This document shows, piece by piece, positions 10,404-21,396 of a stretch of DNA of 64,000 nucleotides. Location of the stretch: positions 62,001 through 126,000 of the forward strand of contig OZ251236.1 in NCBI GenBank assembly GCA_965240325.2, written 5' to 3'. Each line of letters starts with the position of its first letter. Positions within the stretch are counted from its first letter, which is position 1. This DNA is from Rebecca billardiae RCC1528 (taxonomy: Eukaryota > Haptophyta). Made by a program: the position numbers and the translations under genes. Below the pieces are notes generated by a model. The model searched no databases and had not been told where the DNA came from. It worked only from the letters and a program-made list of their open reading frames with translations.

Positions 10404-10470
10404 GAATCAGGAGAGCTGCGCCCTCGTGCCTGTGTCTTTAAATCATAGAATTAGTCTATGATACAATTCG
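10404..10470 (+). repeat. 3' tail of the retrotransposon
   Basis: The segment from GACGAATCA through CCTGTGTCTTTAAATCATA is about 80% identical by eye to 17721-17785. This indicates a conserved 3' end of the element family. A T8 run follows downstream at about 10473. The exact junction with host DNA was not resolved. Confidence 0.6.
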
Positions 10471-10696
10471 TCGTTTTTTTTGGCTTTCTAAATACGGGCT
10501 GGCCGCCCCGAGCCGGCCGTGATGGCCGGCCGAGAGGCCAAGTCAGCTCGTGGGTGCGGATCCAGCTGGCGGCGGATGCGCGGATGCGCGCGGCGTGCGG
10601 CGTCTGGCGGCGCGCGCGCCAGCCCCGGCGGGCGGCCGCGAGCGGTGCGCCGTCGCTCCGGGTATGCAGCGACGGCGCGTTGCTCGCGGCCTGGCT

Positions 10697-10748
10697 CTCG
10701 GCGCCCGGCAACCGAGGGGGTCCCTCAGCTTTGTGCCGGGCGCGTCAT
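10697..10748 (-). promoter_or_regulatory. SECIS element (type II) in the peroxiredoxin 3' UTR
   Basis: On the minus strand, an ATGA quartet (10748-10745) is followed by a perfect 10-bp helix (GCGCCCGGCA with TGCCGGGCGC, 10743-10734 and 10710-10701). An unpaired C plus AAA apical motif follows (10730-10732), then a 7-bp mini-stem (CTGAGGG with CCCTCGG), and it closes with CGAG (10700-10697). This matches the eukaryotic SECIS layout: ATGA, AA and GA, with helix 2 and an extra apical stem as in form 2. It lies about 95 nt past the stop codon of the gene with an in-frame TGA, on the same strand, as needed to recode TGA as selenocysteine. Confidence 0.9.
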
Positions 10749-10841
10749 CTGATCCGGGGCTGGGCGCGCGCGCGCGCGCGGGCCGGCCTGCGCGCCGCGT
10801 CGCGCTCGGCGCGGTCTGGGCCGCGTCTCGCGCGGCGCGGT

Positions 10842-11761
10842 CTAGATCGCGGCGAGCATGGCGTCGACGCACGACGCCGACGGGTCCGAGTCGCCCGCCG
10901 GGTCGTCCGGCCCCTCGCTCACCGCGAGGTGCTTGATCACGCCGTCCTCGGCGTAGAAGGCAAACCGCTTCGAGCGCTCGTTGCCTAGCACCTCCTTGGG
11001 GCCGGGGTGCGTCATCACGAGGTCGAGCGCCTTGGTGAACTCGCCGCGCGTGTCGGCGAGGAAGGTGATCATCGAGCCCTCCACGCCCTGGTCCTTCGCC
11101 CACGCCTGCATCACCGCGCCGTCGTTCACGCAGTACACCAGGATTTCGTCAACCCCCTTGGCCTTGAGCTCGGCCTGCTTCTTGAGATACCCGGGCACCT
11201 GCTCGTTGGATCAGGTGGGCGTGAACGCGCCGGGGAGGCCGACGACGATGGTCTTCTTGCCGGCGAGGCGCTTGGTCATGTCCACCTTCATCGGCGGGAA
11301 CATGTAGTCCAGCGACACCGCGGGCACCTTGTCGCCCACCGCCGCCTGCGCGCGCGCGCGGCGCACGCGCGCGGTGGGGCGCCATCGCCGAGCGCGCCGC
11401 GGCAGCAGCCGAGGCGGCGTGAGCGCGGGAGCGTGGCCGCCCGCGCGCGCGCAGCGCGAAGCGGGCGTGTGGGATCGAGCCACACACGCGCCGCCGCCGT
11501 GCGAGCCGCATTCGCGCCGCGCCGCGCCAGCGCCAGCGCTGCCGCCGCGGCCGCGCCGCGCGGCCAGCGGCCGCGCCGCCGCCGCGTGTCGCGCGCGGCC
11601 GGCCGGCGAGGTGTGGCCTCGCGCGGCGCGCGCGCGGCGCGCGCGGCGATGCGCGCGCTCGCACGCACCATGCGGAAGGCCGACGTGCGGTAGCCCATGC
11701 GGCCCACGCGCGACGCGAGGCCGGAGGACAGCATCAGCGACACGGACAGCAGGCGCAACAT
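10842..11761 (-). CDS. Selenocysteine type II peroxiredoxin (Prx5-like), 2 exons
   Basis: Exon 1 is 11761-11669 (31 codons) and exon 2 is 11345-10842, joined in phase 0 across a GTGCGT...CAG intron, giving 198 residues. Exon 2 starts AAVGDKVPAVSLDYMF and reaches VVGLPGAFTPT, where the peroxidatic Cys codon of the family is replaced by TGA (11213-11211). It then continues in the same frame with SNEQVPGYLKK through YCVNDGAVMQAW and FLADTRGEFTKAL, all typical Prx5/PrxII blocks, to a TAG. A SECIS lies about 95 nt downstream, so the TGA is read as selenocysteine. The enzyme reduces H2O2 and organic peroxides. A second Cys in VYCVND may be the resolving or structural one. Exon 1 is short, basic and hydrophobic (MLRLLSVSLMLSSGLASRVG), consistent with organelle targeting. 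Confidence 0.9.
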
Positions 11762-11949
11762 CGACGGCGCACCCTTCGTCTTGCGGCACGGCGGCCGTCT
11801 CGAGCTGATGAGCCAGGCGAGGTTTCGTCACGGCCGAATCTCAGTCCGCGAGCGTGCCCCAACTTCAGACTGCCTTTGAACTCGGAACATTAGTCCGGGA
11901 GCAGCAGCAACGGCCATCACGATTTCAGCATGGCGGCTCGCCCCGGCGG

Positions 11950-13306
11950 CTAGAGGCCATGCGCCTCGCGCACGGGCACGAGGTGCTCGATCCCACCCCC
12001 CGGGCCGGGCGTCGAGCCCAGCGGCGCGCACATCGTCGTGTTCATCGGGTCCTCCTCCTCGGGCCGCCGCACGCCGCCGAGCGCGCCGCCGCCGCCGCCG
12101 CCGAGCGCGGCGGCGCTGCCACCGCCCCCGCCCCCAGCGTGCGCGCCCGACGGCTCGGCGGGGCGGTCGGCAAGCGGCGCATCCGCCACGCCGGGCGCCT
12201 CGCCCTCCCCCGCCGCGAGCCCGCCCGCCGGCCGGCTGAGCAGCAGCGCGCCAGGCGGCGAGCTGCTCGCGTCCGATTCGCCGGCGGTCGAGCCGTTGCT
12301 CAGCAGCCCGTGGCTCAGCGCGCCGGGGCGGAGGCCCGCGGGCGGCGAGGGCAGCGCGAGCGGGCCGAGGCGCGCGCCGAACGCGGGGTCCAGCCCGTGC
12401 GGCCCGCCCGCGCCATCGGCCGCGCCGCCCTCCGCCGCCGCGCCGCCCGCCGCGCCGCCCGCCGAGCGATCTGGGCCAGGGCCGTCCGCGCCGCCCATGC
12501 GATTTGGGCCGAGGCTCCGGCGCACGTCGTCGAGCTCCGCGAGCTCGGCGTCGAGCGGGGCGGCGTGCGCCGGCTCGCCGGGCGCGAGCACGCCCTCCGG
12601 CGGGCGCAGCCCCGGCCAGCCGCCCGCCGCGCCGCCCGCCGCGCCGCCGCCCGGCGCGGCGCCGCCGCCCTCGCGCGTGGGCGAGGGCGGCGAGGCGACG
12701 ATGGCGATGGTGGGGGGCGAGCGCGCGGCGTCGGCGCCGTCGGCCTCGACGGGCGCCGCGCCGCCGGCAGCCGCGGCGGCGCGCGCGCGCGCCGCCGGGC
12801 CGCCGCGGCCGCCGCGGCCGCCGGCCACCGGCGAGGCGGCGCGCGCGCCGCCGCCGCGCGCGGGCGAGGCGGCGCGCGGCGCGCGCGCGGCGGCGGCGCC
12901 GCCGCCGCCGCCGCCCTCCGCGCCGCCGCGCCGCCGCGCCGCGGCGGCGGTCGGGCTCGGCGCGCGCGCGGCGGCGCGCGCGGCCGGGCGCTGCGCCGCG
13001 CCCGCCGAGACCGGCCGCGCCGCACCGCCGCGCGCGCCCGCCGCCGCGCCGCCGTGCGCGCGCAGCGGCGAGGCGGCGCGTCGCGGCGCCGAGCCGCGCC
13101 GCGCCGCGCCGCCGGCGGCCGCGGCGGCGGCGTTGGCGGGGTTGGGCGGTGGCGCGCCCTCGGCCGGCGCGGCGCGGCGGCTATGGAACGGGCTGCTCGC
13201 GCCGCGCGCCCGCCCGCCCGCCGCGTCCGGCCGCGCACCCGCGCGCGCGCCCCCGCCGCCCGCCGCCGGCGCGGCGCGGCGCGCGGGCGACGCCGAGCGC
13301 CGCGCC

Positions 13307-13340
<34 letters not shown>

Positions 13341-14502
13341 ATGTGGCGGCGGCGGCGGCCCCGCCGCGTCCGCGCGGGCGGGAGAGGGCGCGGAGCTCGG
13401 TGGACGCCGCCGCGGCGCGGATCAGCGCCGCCACCGGGTCCGACGCCAGCGCCGCCGCCTGAGCCAACTCGAGCGGGCTCGGCGGCGGCGGCGCGCCGCC
13501 GCCCGCGCCGCCGCCCGCGCCGCCGCACGCGCCGGCCGCGCCGCCGTGTGCGCTCGGCCGGCGCGCGCGCGCGTGCACGTCGGCGCGCGCGTCGAGCAGG
13601 CGCTGCGCGCGCTCCACGCCGAGCAGACCCGTGCCCACGTAGTGCAGCGGCGTGCTCAGCTCGCGCGTGCGCCCGAGCCACCGCGCCACGGCGGCGTGGC
13701 CGCACGCCGCAGCCGCCGCCTCGGCGGCGGACGGCGGCGGCGCGCCCGCGGCCGCGCCCGCGCCCGCCGCGGCGGCGGCGGCGGAGCCGGCGGAGGAGCG
13801 GCGGCGGTGGGGCGAGCCGGGCGGCTGCTGCGCGGCGCCGCCCACGCTGCCGCGCACCCGGCCCCGCGCCGCGCCCCACGCGCACAGCAGCTGCACCGTC
13901 GACAGCTCGCCGCGTGCGCACGCGCGCGCCAGCGCCGTGTCGCCCAGAGAGGCGAGGGCGCGGCCGGCGGCGTCGTGCGCGCCGGTGGGCGCGGCGGGCG
14001 CGTCGGCGGGCGCGTCGGGCTCGGCGCCGTGCTCGAGCAGCGTCTCCGCCGCCTCCGCGTGCCCGAGCTCCGCCGCGACGTGCAGCGCCGTCGCGCCGTC
14101 GGCGCGCGCGCGCGCGGACACGTCAGCGCGCGCGCGCAGCAGCGCGCGCGCGCACGCGGCGCTGCCCGCGCGCGCGGCGGCGTGGAGAGCGCGCTCGCCG
14201 CTCGGGAGCGGGCGGTCGGGCTCGGCGCCATGCTCCAGCAGCAGCTCCACCACCGCCGCGTGCGCGCCCGCGCACGCCGCCGCGAGCGCGCTCGGGCCGC
14301 CCGCGGCGCGCGCGTCGGCCGGCGCGTCCGCGTCGGCGCGCGCGCCGCGCGCGAGCAGGTGGGCGCAGACGTCGGCGTGGCCGCGCGCGGCGGCGTGCCA
14401 GAGCGCCTCGCCCATCGACGCGTCGAGCTGCCGCGCGACGCTGCGCACGTCGCCCTCGCGCGCCGCCTCGCGCAGCGCCTCGGCGCCGTCGCCGCCCACC
14501 AT
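11950..14502 (-). CDS. Ankyrin-repeat protein with long Ala/Pro/Ser-rich tail
   Basis: A single exon encodes 850 aa, starting MVGGDGAEALREAA. The frame is open further upstream, but that part crosses the shared promoter. Residues about 5-260 hold ankyrin repeats with GEALWHAAARGHADVCAHLL, GERALHAAARAGSAACARAL and GATALHVAAELGHAEAAETL signatures. A further partial repeat lies near 250 and an LHYVGTGLLG block near 290. The rest is low complexity with many RAASPARG-like serine-proline motifs, poly-Gly and poly-Ala. Ankyrin repeats mediate protein-protein contacts; the partner is unknown. It is divergently transcribed with the gene at 14714, with 211 bp between the two start codons. Confidence 0.75.
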
Positions 14503-14713
14503 GGCGCCGCGGGCCTGGGCGCTCCTGGCGCCAAAAATTGGCAAGACGGCCGGTGGCGCTTCGTCACGTTGCGCGTTTTGGGCGGCCGGCTGTTTCCGGT
14601 CCGGCGCTTCAAGTCCGCATCGATGGCGGCGGTTGCCTGCGCCCGCCACTGAGCGAGGCACATTCGTCACGCGCACGCGCTGCGCACGGCGCTCAGCGCA
14701 CGCGACGCGCGCA
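14503..14713. promoter_or_regulatory. Divergent promoter region with an E2F-like site
   Basis: This 211-bp gap separates two divergent start codons. It contains GGCGCCAAAA at 14527-14536, which on the other strand matches the E2F/DP consensus TTTSSCGC. It also contains GTTTTGGGCGG and TTTCCGG. Promoter function follows from position; the factor is inference. Confidence 0.4.
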
Positions 14714-15032
14714 ATGGTGGTGACCGACCTGCGCCGCTCGATGCCGCCCAAGCCCGGCGCCGAGCCCACGCGACTGTTACACATGCTCGGCCAGGTGCGC
14801 ACTCTCCACGCCGAGATGGCGAGGCTCGGCCGGCCCGCGGCCGGCGCCGAGCGCGAGGGCGGCGGCGAGGGGGCGGAGGGCGCGGCGGCGGAGGGCGCGG
14901 CGGGCGGCACCGCGCGCCAAGGCTCCGCCGGCCCGCCCAACAGGCGCGCGAGCACCACCGCCGCCGCCGCCGCGGCCGCGGGCTCGCGTCACGGTTCGGC
15001 GGGCGATCGGCGGCGCTCTGTGGCTCACCCGA

Positions 15033-15072
<40 letters not shown>

Positions 15073-15416
15073 GGCGCTCTCGGTGGACTCGGCGGTGCGG
15101 TACCGCCGGCTGCTCTCCGTCGACGCGCACGCGCACACGCTCCCCGAGCTGCCCGGCGCCGCGTACATACCGGCCGTGCTCAGCGAGCTGGAGGGAAGCA
15201 ATCTCGCGGACGAGATAGCGCGCGCGCTCGCGCCGCGCGCCGCGCGCGACCCGCCGTCGCGCGCCGCGGCGGACGGCGGCGGCGGGCTCGCGCCCGCGGT
15301 GTGCCGCTGGCTCACGCCGCAGCCGGGCGCGCCGCTGCCGCCGCCGCTCGCCGAGCTCGCCGCCGTGCTCGTCCGCGCAGGCCTGCTGCCAGCCGAGTGT
15401 TCGCGCGCGGGCGACG

Positions 15417-15475
<59 letters not shown>

Positions 15476-15843
15476 AGCGGCGAGGCGGGCACGGCGCTCG
15501 CGGCGCGCGCCAAGCTGCACGTCTCGGTGCTGGACTACGACGTGCGCGCCGCCTCGATCGTGCCGCCCGGCGGCGAGCCGCCGCCCTTCTCAACGCCGAG
15601 CCCGCAGCGCGCGGTGGTGGCATTGTCGCTGGTGGCGCCCGCGGCAGTGTGGTTGCACCCTCGCCCGCCGGCCGCGCACGCCGCCGCGCCCGCCGCCGCG
15701 TCGAGCGCGCGGCCGGACGCGCACCTGCCGGCGTACATGCGCGCGACGGAGACCACCTCGTCCAAGCACCAGTACAAGCGCCTCGCCGCCGCCGTCGCGC
15801 TCGGCGGCGCGGCGGGCGGCGCGCGCGCCAGCAGCGCTCACCT

Positions 15844-15874
<31 letters not shown>

Positions 15875-17464
15875 GGGCGCAGCTCCAAGCAGCATGGCAG
15901 CCGCTCGGCGTCGCGCACGGTGCTGCCGGAGCCGGCGCTGTTCCTCGAGCCGAACTCGCTGCTGCTCCTCCCGCCGAGCTGCCTCGCCCCGCCGCCCGCC
16001 GTCGCCTCGCTTCTCCTCAGCTCCCTCGCCTCCGAGCAGCCGCCGCCGCCCGCGCCGCCGCCGCCGCCCGCGCCGCCGCCGCTCGCGCCGACGGCCGCGC
16101 CCGCCGCCGAGCGCCGCAGCCGCAGCCGTAGTCGCAGCCGCGGCCGCGGCCGCGAGCGCCGCCGCCGCTCCCCGCCGCACCGCGCGCCCGCGCGCGACCC
16201 GCCCCACGCGGCGCGCGCCGCCGCAACCGCCGCCACCGCCGCCGCCACTTCCGCCGCCTCCGCCTCGGCGGCGCGCAGCAGCCGCGCGGCCGCCGCGGCG
16301 GGTCCGCGCGGCGGCGGCGTGAGCGGCGGCGGCGTCAGCGTCGGCGTCAGCGTCGACGAGATCCTCGGGGACTTCGAAGCAGGCTCTGAGGATGGCGGCG
16401 ACGGCGGCGGCGGCGGCGCGGCGGGCGCGCACGAGCCGCGGCCGCCCGGCGGTGGACCGGGCGGCGGTGCAGCCGATGATGCACGCCGCGGCTCGGTGGG
16501 CGAGATCACGCTGCCCCTGCCGCCCGCGCCGCCCGCGCCGCTGGCAGCGGACGCGCCGCTCGCAGCGGACGCGGACGGTGCGGGCGTGGACGGCGGTGCT
16601 GGCGCGGACGGGACGGGCGGCGGCCATCCGGACGGCGAGGCGGCGGCGCCCGCGCACGCAGTCCTCAGCGCCAGTGCGGGTGGAGCGGCCGGGGCGGCCG
16701 GCGCGGCCGGCGACGCGGACGGCGGTGACGGCAGCGAGCACGTGGGCGCGCACCGCCGCTCGTCGCAGGAGCCGAGCCCGCCCTCCAGCCCGGCGGCGGG
16801 GCGCGTCTCACTCGCCACGGACGCACTGATGGCGCAGCAGCAGCAGCCGCACTCGCCCGGCTTGCACGCGCGACCCGGCAGCGTCGGCTCGTGCGGCGGC
16901 AGCCCTGGACCCAGCAGGCGCCGCCCCAGCTTCGCCTCCACGGCGGGCGGCGGCGGCGGCGGCGGCGGCGCGGGCGGCGGCGCGCGGCTGAGCCACGCCA
17001 GCCACGCTGGCCACGCGCCCAAGCGCGCCTCGGGGCGCTCACCGCGCCACAGCCGCGCGGGCCCGCCCGCGCCGCCCGCCGCGTACGCCAACGCGCGGCT
17101 GCTGCAGCAGCAGCCGCCGCCGCCCGTGCTGGAGCACGGCGGCGGCGGCGGCGGCGGCGCGGGCGGGCCCGAGGGGGCGCCGGGCTGGCTGGATGACGGC
17201 GAGCTGCTGCTCCTCGAGCAGCGCGCGCTGGCGGCGGGCGGCGGCGCGCGCGCGCGCGGCGGTGGCACGCGCCCCGCGGCCGCCCACCATCACCACCAGC
17301 CAGCTGGGCGGCGCATGATGATTGTCTTCGCCGCCGACGGGCCGGTCCCGGGGTTCCCCCAGCAGGCCGCGGCGCCGGAGCCGCAGGCGCAGCAGCAAGC
17401 GCCGCAGCACCTGGAGGCTGGCCTGGCGCTGCCGGACGGCGGGCAGCAGCAGCAGCAGCAGTAG
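14714..17464 (+). CDS. Low-complexity protein with RS-like segment, unrecognised
   Basis: A single exon encodes 916 aa, starting MVVTDLRRSMPPKPG, with predicted helix at LLHMLGQVRTLHAEMARLG. It contains several non-repetitive islands: a block near 130-175 (YRRLLSVDAHAHTLPELPG, then VLSELEGSNLADEIARAL), CRWLTPQPG, SKHQYKRLAAAVALGG, PALFLEPNSLLLLPPS and VSVDEILGDFEAG. Between these lie poly-Gly, poly-Pro and an SRSRSRSRGRGRERRRR segment near 470, followed by acidic/Ala stretches and Gln runs to the end. No known domain was recognised. The RS-like part could suggest RNA or nuclear association, but that is weak. Strong GC3 bias and persistent islands support real coding. Confidence 0.65.
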
Positions 17465-17689
17465 TAGCTCAGCTCAGGCGACTGGAGTACCAGCGGCGGA
17501 GCCTGAGCCCGGAGCTGCAGCGCGCAGCATATAGCGCGCATCATCAGCGCATATTAAATATGCCATCATATATATATATATGCATATATATATGCATATA
17601 TATATATGCATATGCTGCGCCGATATCGATGATGATCTCATGATGATCGTACCGCGGTACTCTAGCCGCTATGCTCTGCCACCAGCGCC

Positions 17690-17790
17690 GACTTCGTCGA
17701 CGATCGGGCACTGCCGACGACGAATCACCGGGAGACCTGCGCCGTCCTACCTGTGTCGTTAAATCATACTGAATGAGTCTGCAGATCGAT
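17690..17790 (+). repeat. Truncated copy of the retrotransposon 3' tail
   Basis: GACGAATCA, a TGCGCC block and CCTGTGTCGTTAAATCATA recur here in the same order and spacing as at 10404-10470. The intervening sequence is diverged, and no ORF2 sequence lies upstream. It is probably a 5'-truncated, dead insertion of the same family, on the same strand. Confidence 0.6.
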
Positions 17791-18237
17791 CGCTATTTAT
17801 ATCAATATCATATCATCATTATGGCCCGCGGTGCAGGGCGGAGCGCGTAGCGTGGAGCCCCGCCGGGGGCCCTCACTACTCGTTGTCAAAAAGATCGCTT
17901 TTGATCAATATATATATATAAAGAAAAGGGGATGGGGGACGACGATTTTGAGGGCTGTTCAGCCTACTGTTGCAGGGTGAGCTAGTTTTCGACTTTTTTT
18001 TGAGGGCGGGGGGTATATTGCTGTCCATCACAGCTGAAAAGGCCGCGCGCCCGCTCCAATTCTTGATGTATCTACTACATGGATCGACGGACGTGGGATC
18101 AGATACCCCGGCGGGGTGCCAACAAGTGACGGTTATTCCGACTATCCGCCTCAGCGGCCTCTTGTATGCTGAAGTACGAGTTTGCCGAGCGACGTTTGAT
18201 ACTGTCTTTGGGTCGAAAACAGCTGCTATGAAGCCAG

Positions 18238-18536
18238 ATTCTTTTGAATAGTGCTTGATGTTCAAATACGTTACCCGCCTGTCTCGATGGATGAACCGCC
18301 TCGTCTGATATATTAAAAGAGACTCTTTTCAATATAGCGCTACTTGTCCAATAACCAAGTTACCCGCCTGCCTCGTGATGCGGATTGAACCTTCTGTGCC
18401 ATATATATAATAATGAAGGGGTTCGTCTTTTGAATGGCGCTTGTAAAACCAAGTTACCCGTCTGCCTCGATGGATGAACCTCCTCGATCTGCCATAATAT
18501 GAAAGAATAATAAAAACGGCGGGTTACCCGCCGCCA
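18238..18536 (+). repeat. Degenerate ~90-bp tandem repeat, 3 full and 1 partial
   Basis: The phrase GTTACCCG(C/T)CTGYCTCG starts at about 18270, 18359 and 18453, with a truncated GTTACCCGCC at 18525. Each is preceded by a CTTTT(G/C)AAT...GCGCT or GTGCTTG segment and followed by GATGAACC-like sequence, except where the second copy diverges. Spacing is 89-94 bp. The function is unknown and no coding capacity is evident. Confidence 0.75.
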
Positions 18537-18809
18537 GCGTCTCGCAACGAGGAGGTGCCCGCCAGCGGCAAGCGCGCACATATCATCGCCGTCGGCGCGG
18601 CGTCAGCCCCGCGTAATCTTCCGGGCCAGGCTCGAGCTCGGATGCACATCACGACGCTCAAGCAGGCGCTGTCCGTACCGACGTTGGCGCGCCTCCAGCG
18701 GATGGTCGACAAAGCACCATGTAATATAAATAAGTGTCACGACGCGATGACTACGACGACGACGACGGCCGCGACTGCGCGCGTGATGACGTGGCGCTCG
18801 TCATCAACA

Positions 18810-21396
18810 TCATCGCACCGGCGGCTCCGCGCCGTCGTCGTCCGCGGCGGCGCCAGCGCCCTGCGCCCGGCTCGCCGCCTTGAGCGCGGCCCTGAGCGCG
18901 CGCAGGCCCTCGCGGCTCGCCGGCGCGTGCTCCTCCGCGACGCACGTGTCGAGCTCGGCGCACGCCTCGCCCACCGCGAGCGCCATCGCCCTGAGTGCGT
19001 CCGCGTCGGCGCGCGCGCGCCGCTCGCGCGCGGCGAGCGCGCGCGTGCGCGCGGCCGCGTCGTTGTCGACCGCGTCGGCGAGGGCGAGGGCGGGCGCGGC
19101 GCCCTCGGCGTCGTCGTCGGCGCCCGGCCCCGCCGCGCTGCCGTCCGCCAGCACCTCCGAAGCGAGCAGCGCGGTGAGCTGCTCGAGCTCTCCCCGAGTG
19201 TCCTCGCCCGCCGCCTCCGAAAGTTCGGCCCAATCTGCATGCAGCTGCCGGATCGTCTCGTCGAGGCTGCCGCGGATGCGGAGCCGGCGCGTCGCGGCGG
19301 CGTGGGCGAGGGAGAGGCGGGCGAGCGCGTGCAGCGCGCGGCCGAGCGCCTGCACGCTCTCGAGCGGCGGCGGCGGCGCCGCCGCCGGCTGCGCGCACGC
19401 CGCCGCCGCGCCGCCGCCGAGCGCGCGGCGCGCGCGCACGGCGGCCGCGGCCGAGCTGACGGGCGCTCGGACGATGGCGGAGACGCCGACCGCCCAGCCG
19501 GCGGTCGGCGGCGCCGCCGGCTCCGCGCCGGCACCGCCGCCCGCCGCCGCGGCGCGCGACGCCGCGGCGAGCCCCGCCGCCGCCGCGCCGCCGCCGCAGC
19601 TGCCGCCGCGCGCCCACGCGCGCCTCAGGCCCAACGCGGCGGCCGCTGCGTAGCCGCTGCGAGCGCCCACGGCGGCGGCGGGTGGCGGCGCAGCGGCGGC
19701 GGCGGGCGCGGCGGCGGGCGGCGGCGGCGGCGCGAGCGCGGCGGCCGCCGCCGCCTCCGCCGCCGCCGCCGCCGCCGCGGGCGCCGCCGCCGCCGCCGCG
19801 CGCCGCGCCGCCGCCGCCGCCCGATGCGCCGCGAGTGCGGCCGTCGCGCGTCGCTTCAGTCCGTGGTAGCGGGGCGCCGCCTCCTGCAGCCAGCCCACGC
19901 CCATCGCGCGCGCCTGCGCGGCGAGCCGCGCGCTCACGAGCGCGTCGGCGGGCGCCGCCGCCTCCCCACCGCCGCCACCGCCGCCGCCGCCGCCAGCGGC
20001 GGGCAGCGCCTTGAGCGCCGCCATTGCTCTTGGCAGCAGAGATTCAATCTCGGCGCCTCGGCGTTCAATCTCGGCCTCGTACACCGTCGGGTCGAAGACG
20101 CGCGGCAGCCGGTGCTCGACGATGCGCGCGTAGTGCGCCAGCTGCTCCGAGATCGCCTGCCGCAGCGCCGACAGCCGCGCGTACGCCCGCACGAACGCCG
20201 ACCCCTCGGCGGCGCCGAGCGCCGCGGCAAATTCAATCGCTCGAGAGCGGCGGTCTAGGAGCGCGGCGCACGGCGCGCACGCGCGCAGCGGCGGGGCGAG
20301 GGCGGAGACGGCGGCGGCGGCGGCGGCGGAGGGCGCGCGGCACGCGGGGCCGAGCAGCGAGGACGCCGAGCCCGACGCCGCCGCGCCGCACCCGCCCTCC
20401 GCCGCCGCCGAGCCGCCAGCCGCGCCGGCGCGCGCCGCGGCCGGCGCGAGCGCGCGCTTGGCAGAGCAGTCTGCGCACACGAGCCTGCCGCACAGGCGGC
20501 AGTGGTGCCTGCGCACGAAGGTGGAGAAGGGCGCCTGGCACACCGCGCACGCCGTGCGGCTCAGGTCGTGCTCCCACGTCGGCAGCCCGCCGCCGCCGCC
20601 GCCGCCGCTTCCGCCGCCGCCGCCGCCGCCGCCGAGCCGCGCCGTCCGCGTCATTGCCGCGAGCGAGCGCGCGTGCGCCGAGGCGAGCTGCCACGCGTGC
20701 ACGGCCTCGGCCACGTCGAGCCGCGCCTGCGCCGCCAGCTTGCGCCTGCGCGCGCGCGCGAGCGCCCACGGCCGCCGCCGCGCGCCCGGCGGTGAGCGTC
20801 GGGGGGTTCGGGGCCGCGCGCTCGCGGCCGCGCGCGCGCGGCGGCGCGCGCGCACCGCTGCAGCAGAAAGGGCGCGGTGAGGTCGCGGCTGGTGGGGAGC
20901 ACGTCCTCGGCCGCGTACTCGGCCACGCCACCGGCCACCAACACCCCGCCCGCCGCCCCGCCCAGCGCCGCCGCCGCGCCGCCGGCCGCGCCCGCGGCGA
21001 CGCACTCGTCGTGGCACCCGTCGCACACGCGCACGGGCGTGCCCGCCGCGGCGTCGACGAGGAGGGCGGGCGTGAGGCGCAGGCGGCGCGAGGTGTGCGC
21101 CGCACAGAACACCCGCCCGCACCTGCGCGCGGCGCGGCCGCGCGAGCCGCCAACCGGTCGGCGCGCGCGCGGTCGGCGCGCGGCGCGCCGCGCGCGGGCC
21201 GCGCCGCGCCGCGGCTGGCGCACCGGCGGCAGTGGTGCTTGCGCACGAGGCGGCTGAAGGCGCGGCCGCACGTGGGGTGGGCGCACTCGTCGACCGCCTC
21301 GTCCGGCACCCAGTGCGACGTCTCCATCGCCTCCTCCTCCTCCGCCGCCTCCTTCTCCGACGGCGGCTGCCACCGCGAGCGCAGCCACGCTGCCAT
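18810..21396 (-). CDS. Double-FYVE zinc finger protein, Vac1/rabenosyn-5-like, 3 exons
   Basis: Exons 21396-21224, 21122-20856 and 20745-18810 are joined at GTGCGC donors to give 791 aa. Exon 1 carries the first half of a FYVE finger (VDECAHPTCGRAFSRLVRKH, then HCRR), and exon 2 completes it (CGRVFCAAHTS, CDGCHDEC). Exon 3 has a second FYVE (WEHDLSRTACAVC, RRHHCRLCGRLVCADCSAKR). After it a helical block (AYARLSALRQAISEQLAHYA) resembles the region following FYVE in rabenosyn-5/Vac1. The rest is Ala-rich with a late helical segment (GRALHALARLSLAHAAATRR). FYVE domains bind PI3P on early endosomes. Two fingers plus the Vac1-like region suggest a Rab5-type tethering adaptor in endosomal sorting; the partners are inferred. 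Confidence 0.85.

Larger units (their letters stand above)
1379..10470 (+). mobile_element. Non-LTR (LINE) retrotransposon, near-complete
   Basis: The unit contains ORF1 (1379-2947), ORF2 (2944-9423) and a roughly 1-kb 3' UTR with a G26 tract, a 25-bp tandem repeat array and a tail ending near TTAAATCATA. No LTRs flank it. ORF2 has an apurinic-type endonuclease, reverse transcriptase and RNase H on one polypeptide, which places it among APE-type LINEs of the I/RNase H-bearing group. Base composition and codon use are clearly less GC-extreme than in the surrounding genes. ORF2 has no stop or frameshift, so this copy may be recent. The 5' boundary is uncertain (somewhere near 1330-1560) and I could not identify a target-site duplication. 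A fragment of a related tail lies at 17.7 kb. Confidence 0.9.
17465..18809. other. AT-rich intergenic region with repeats
   Basis: The region holds TATATA-rich DNA around 17540-17620, a retrotransposon tail fragment (about 17690-17790), and a roughly 90-bp tandem repeat (18238-18536). No convincing coding frame was found. The ORFs here have codon use unlike the flanking genes. From about 18540 the sequence is the 3' flank of the FYVE gene. Confidence 0.6.

Noticed and set aside
11211-11831. Peroxiredoxin as a pseudogene ended by TGA
   Set aside because: The frame continues with conserved Prx sequence after the TGA, the TGA is at the catalytic Cys position, and a same-strand SECIS follows.
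11854-14652. Long + strand ORFs opposite the ankyrin gene
   Set aside because: They arise because GC-rich DNA has few stops; they are low-complexity Arg/Ala with no motif, whereas the minus strand encodes clear ankyrin repeats.
17876-18265. 129-codon minus-strand ORF
   Set aside because: It lies in AT-rich repeat DNA, lacks host codon bias and has no recognised similarity.
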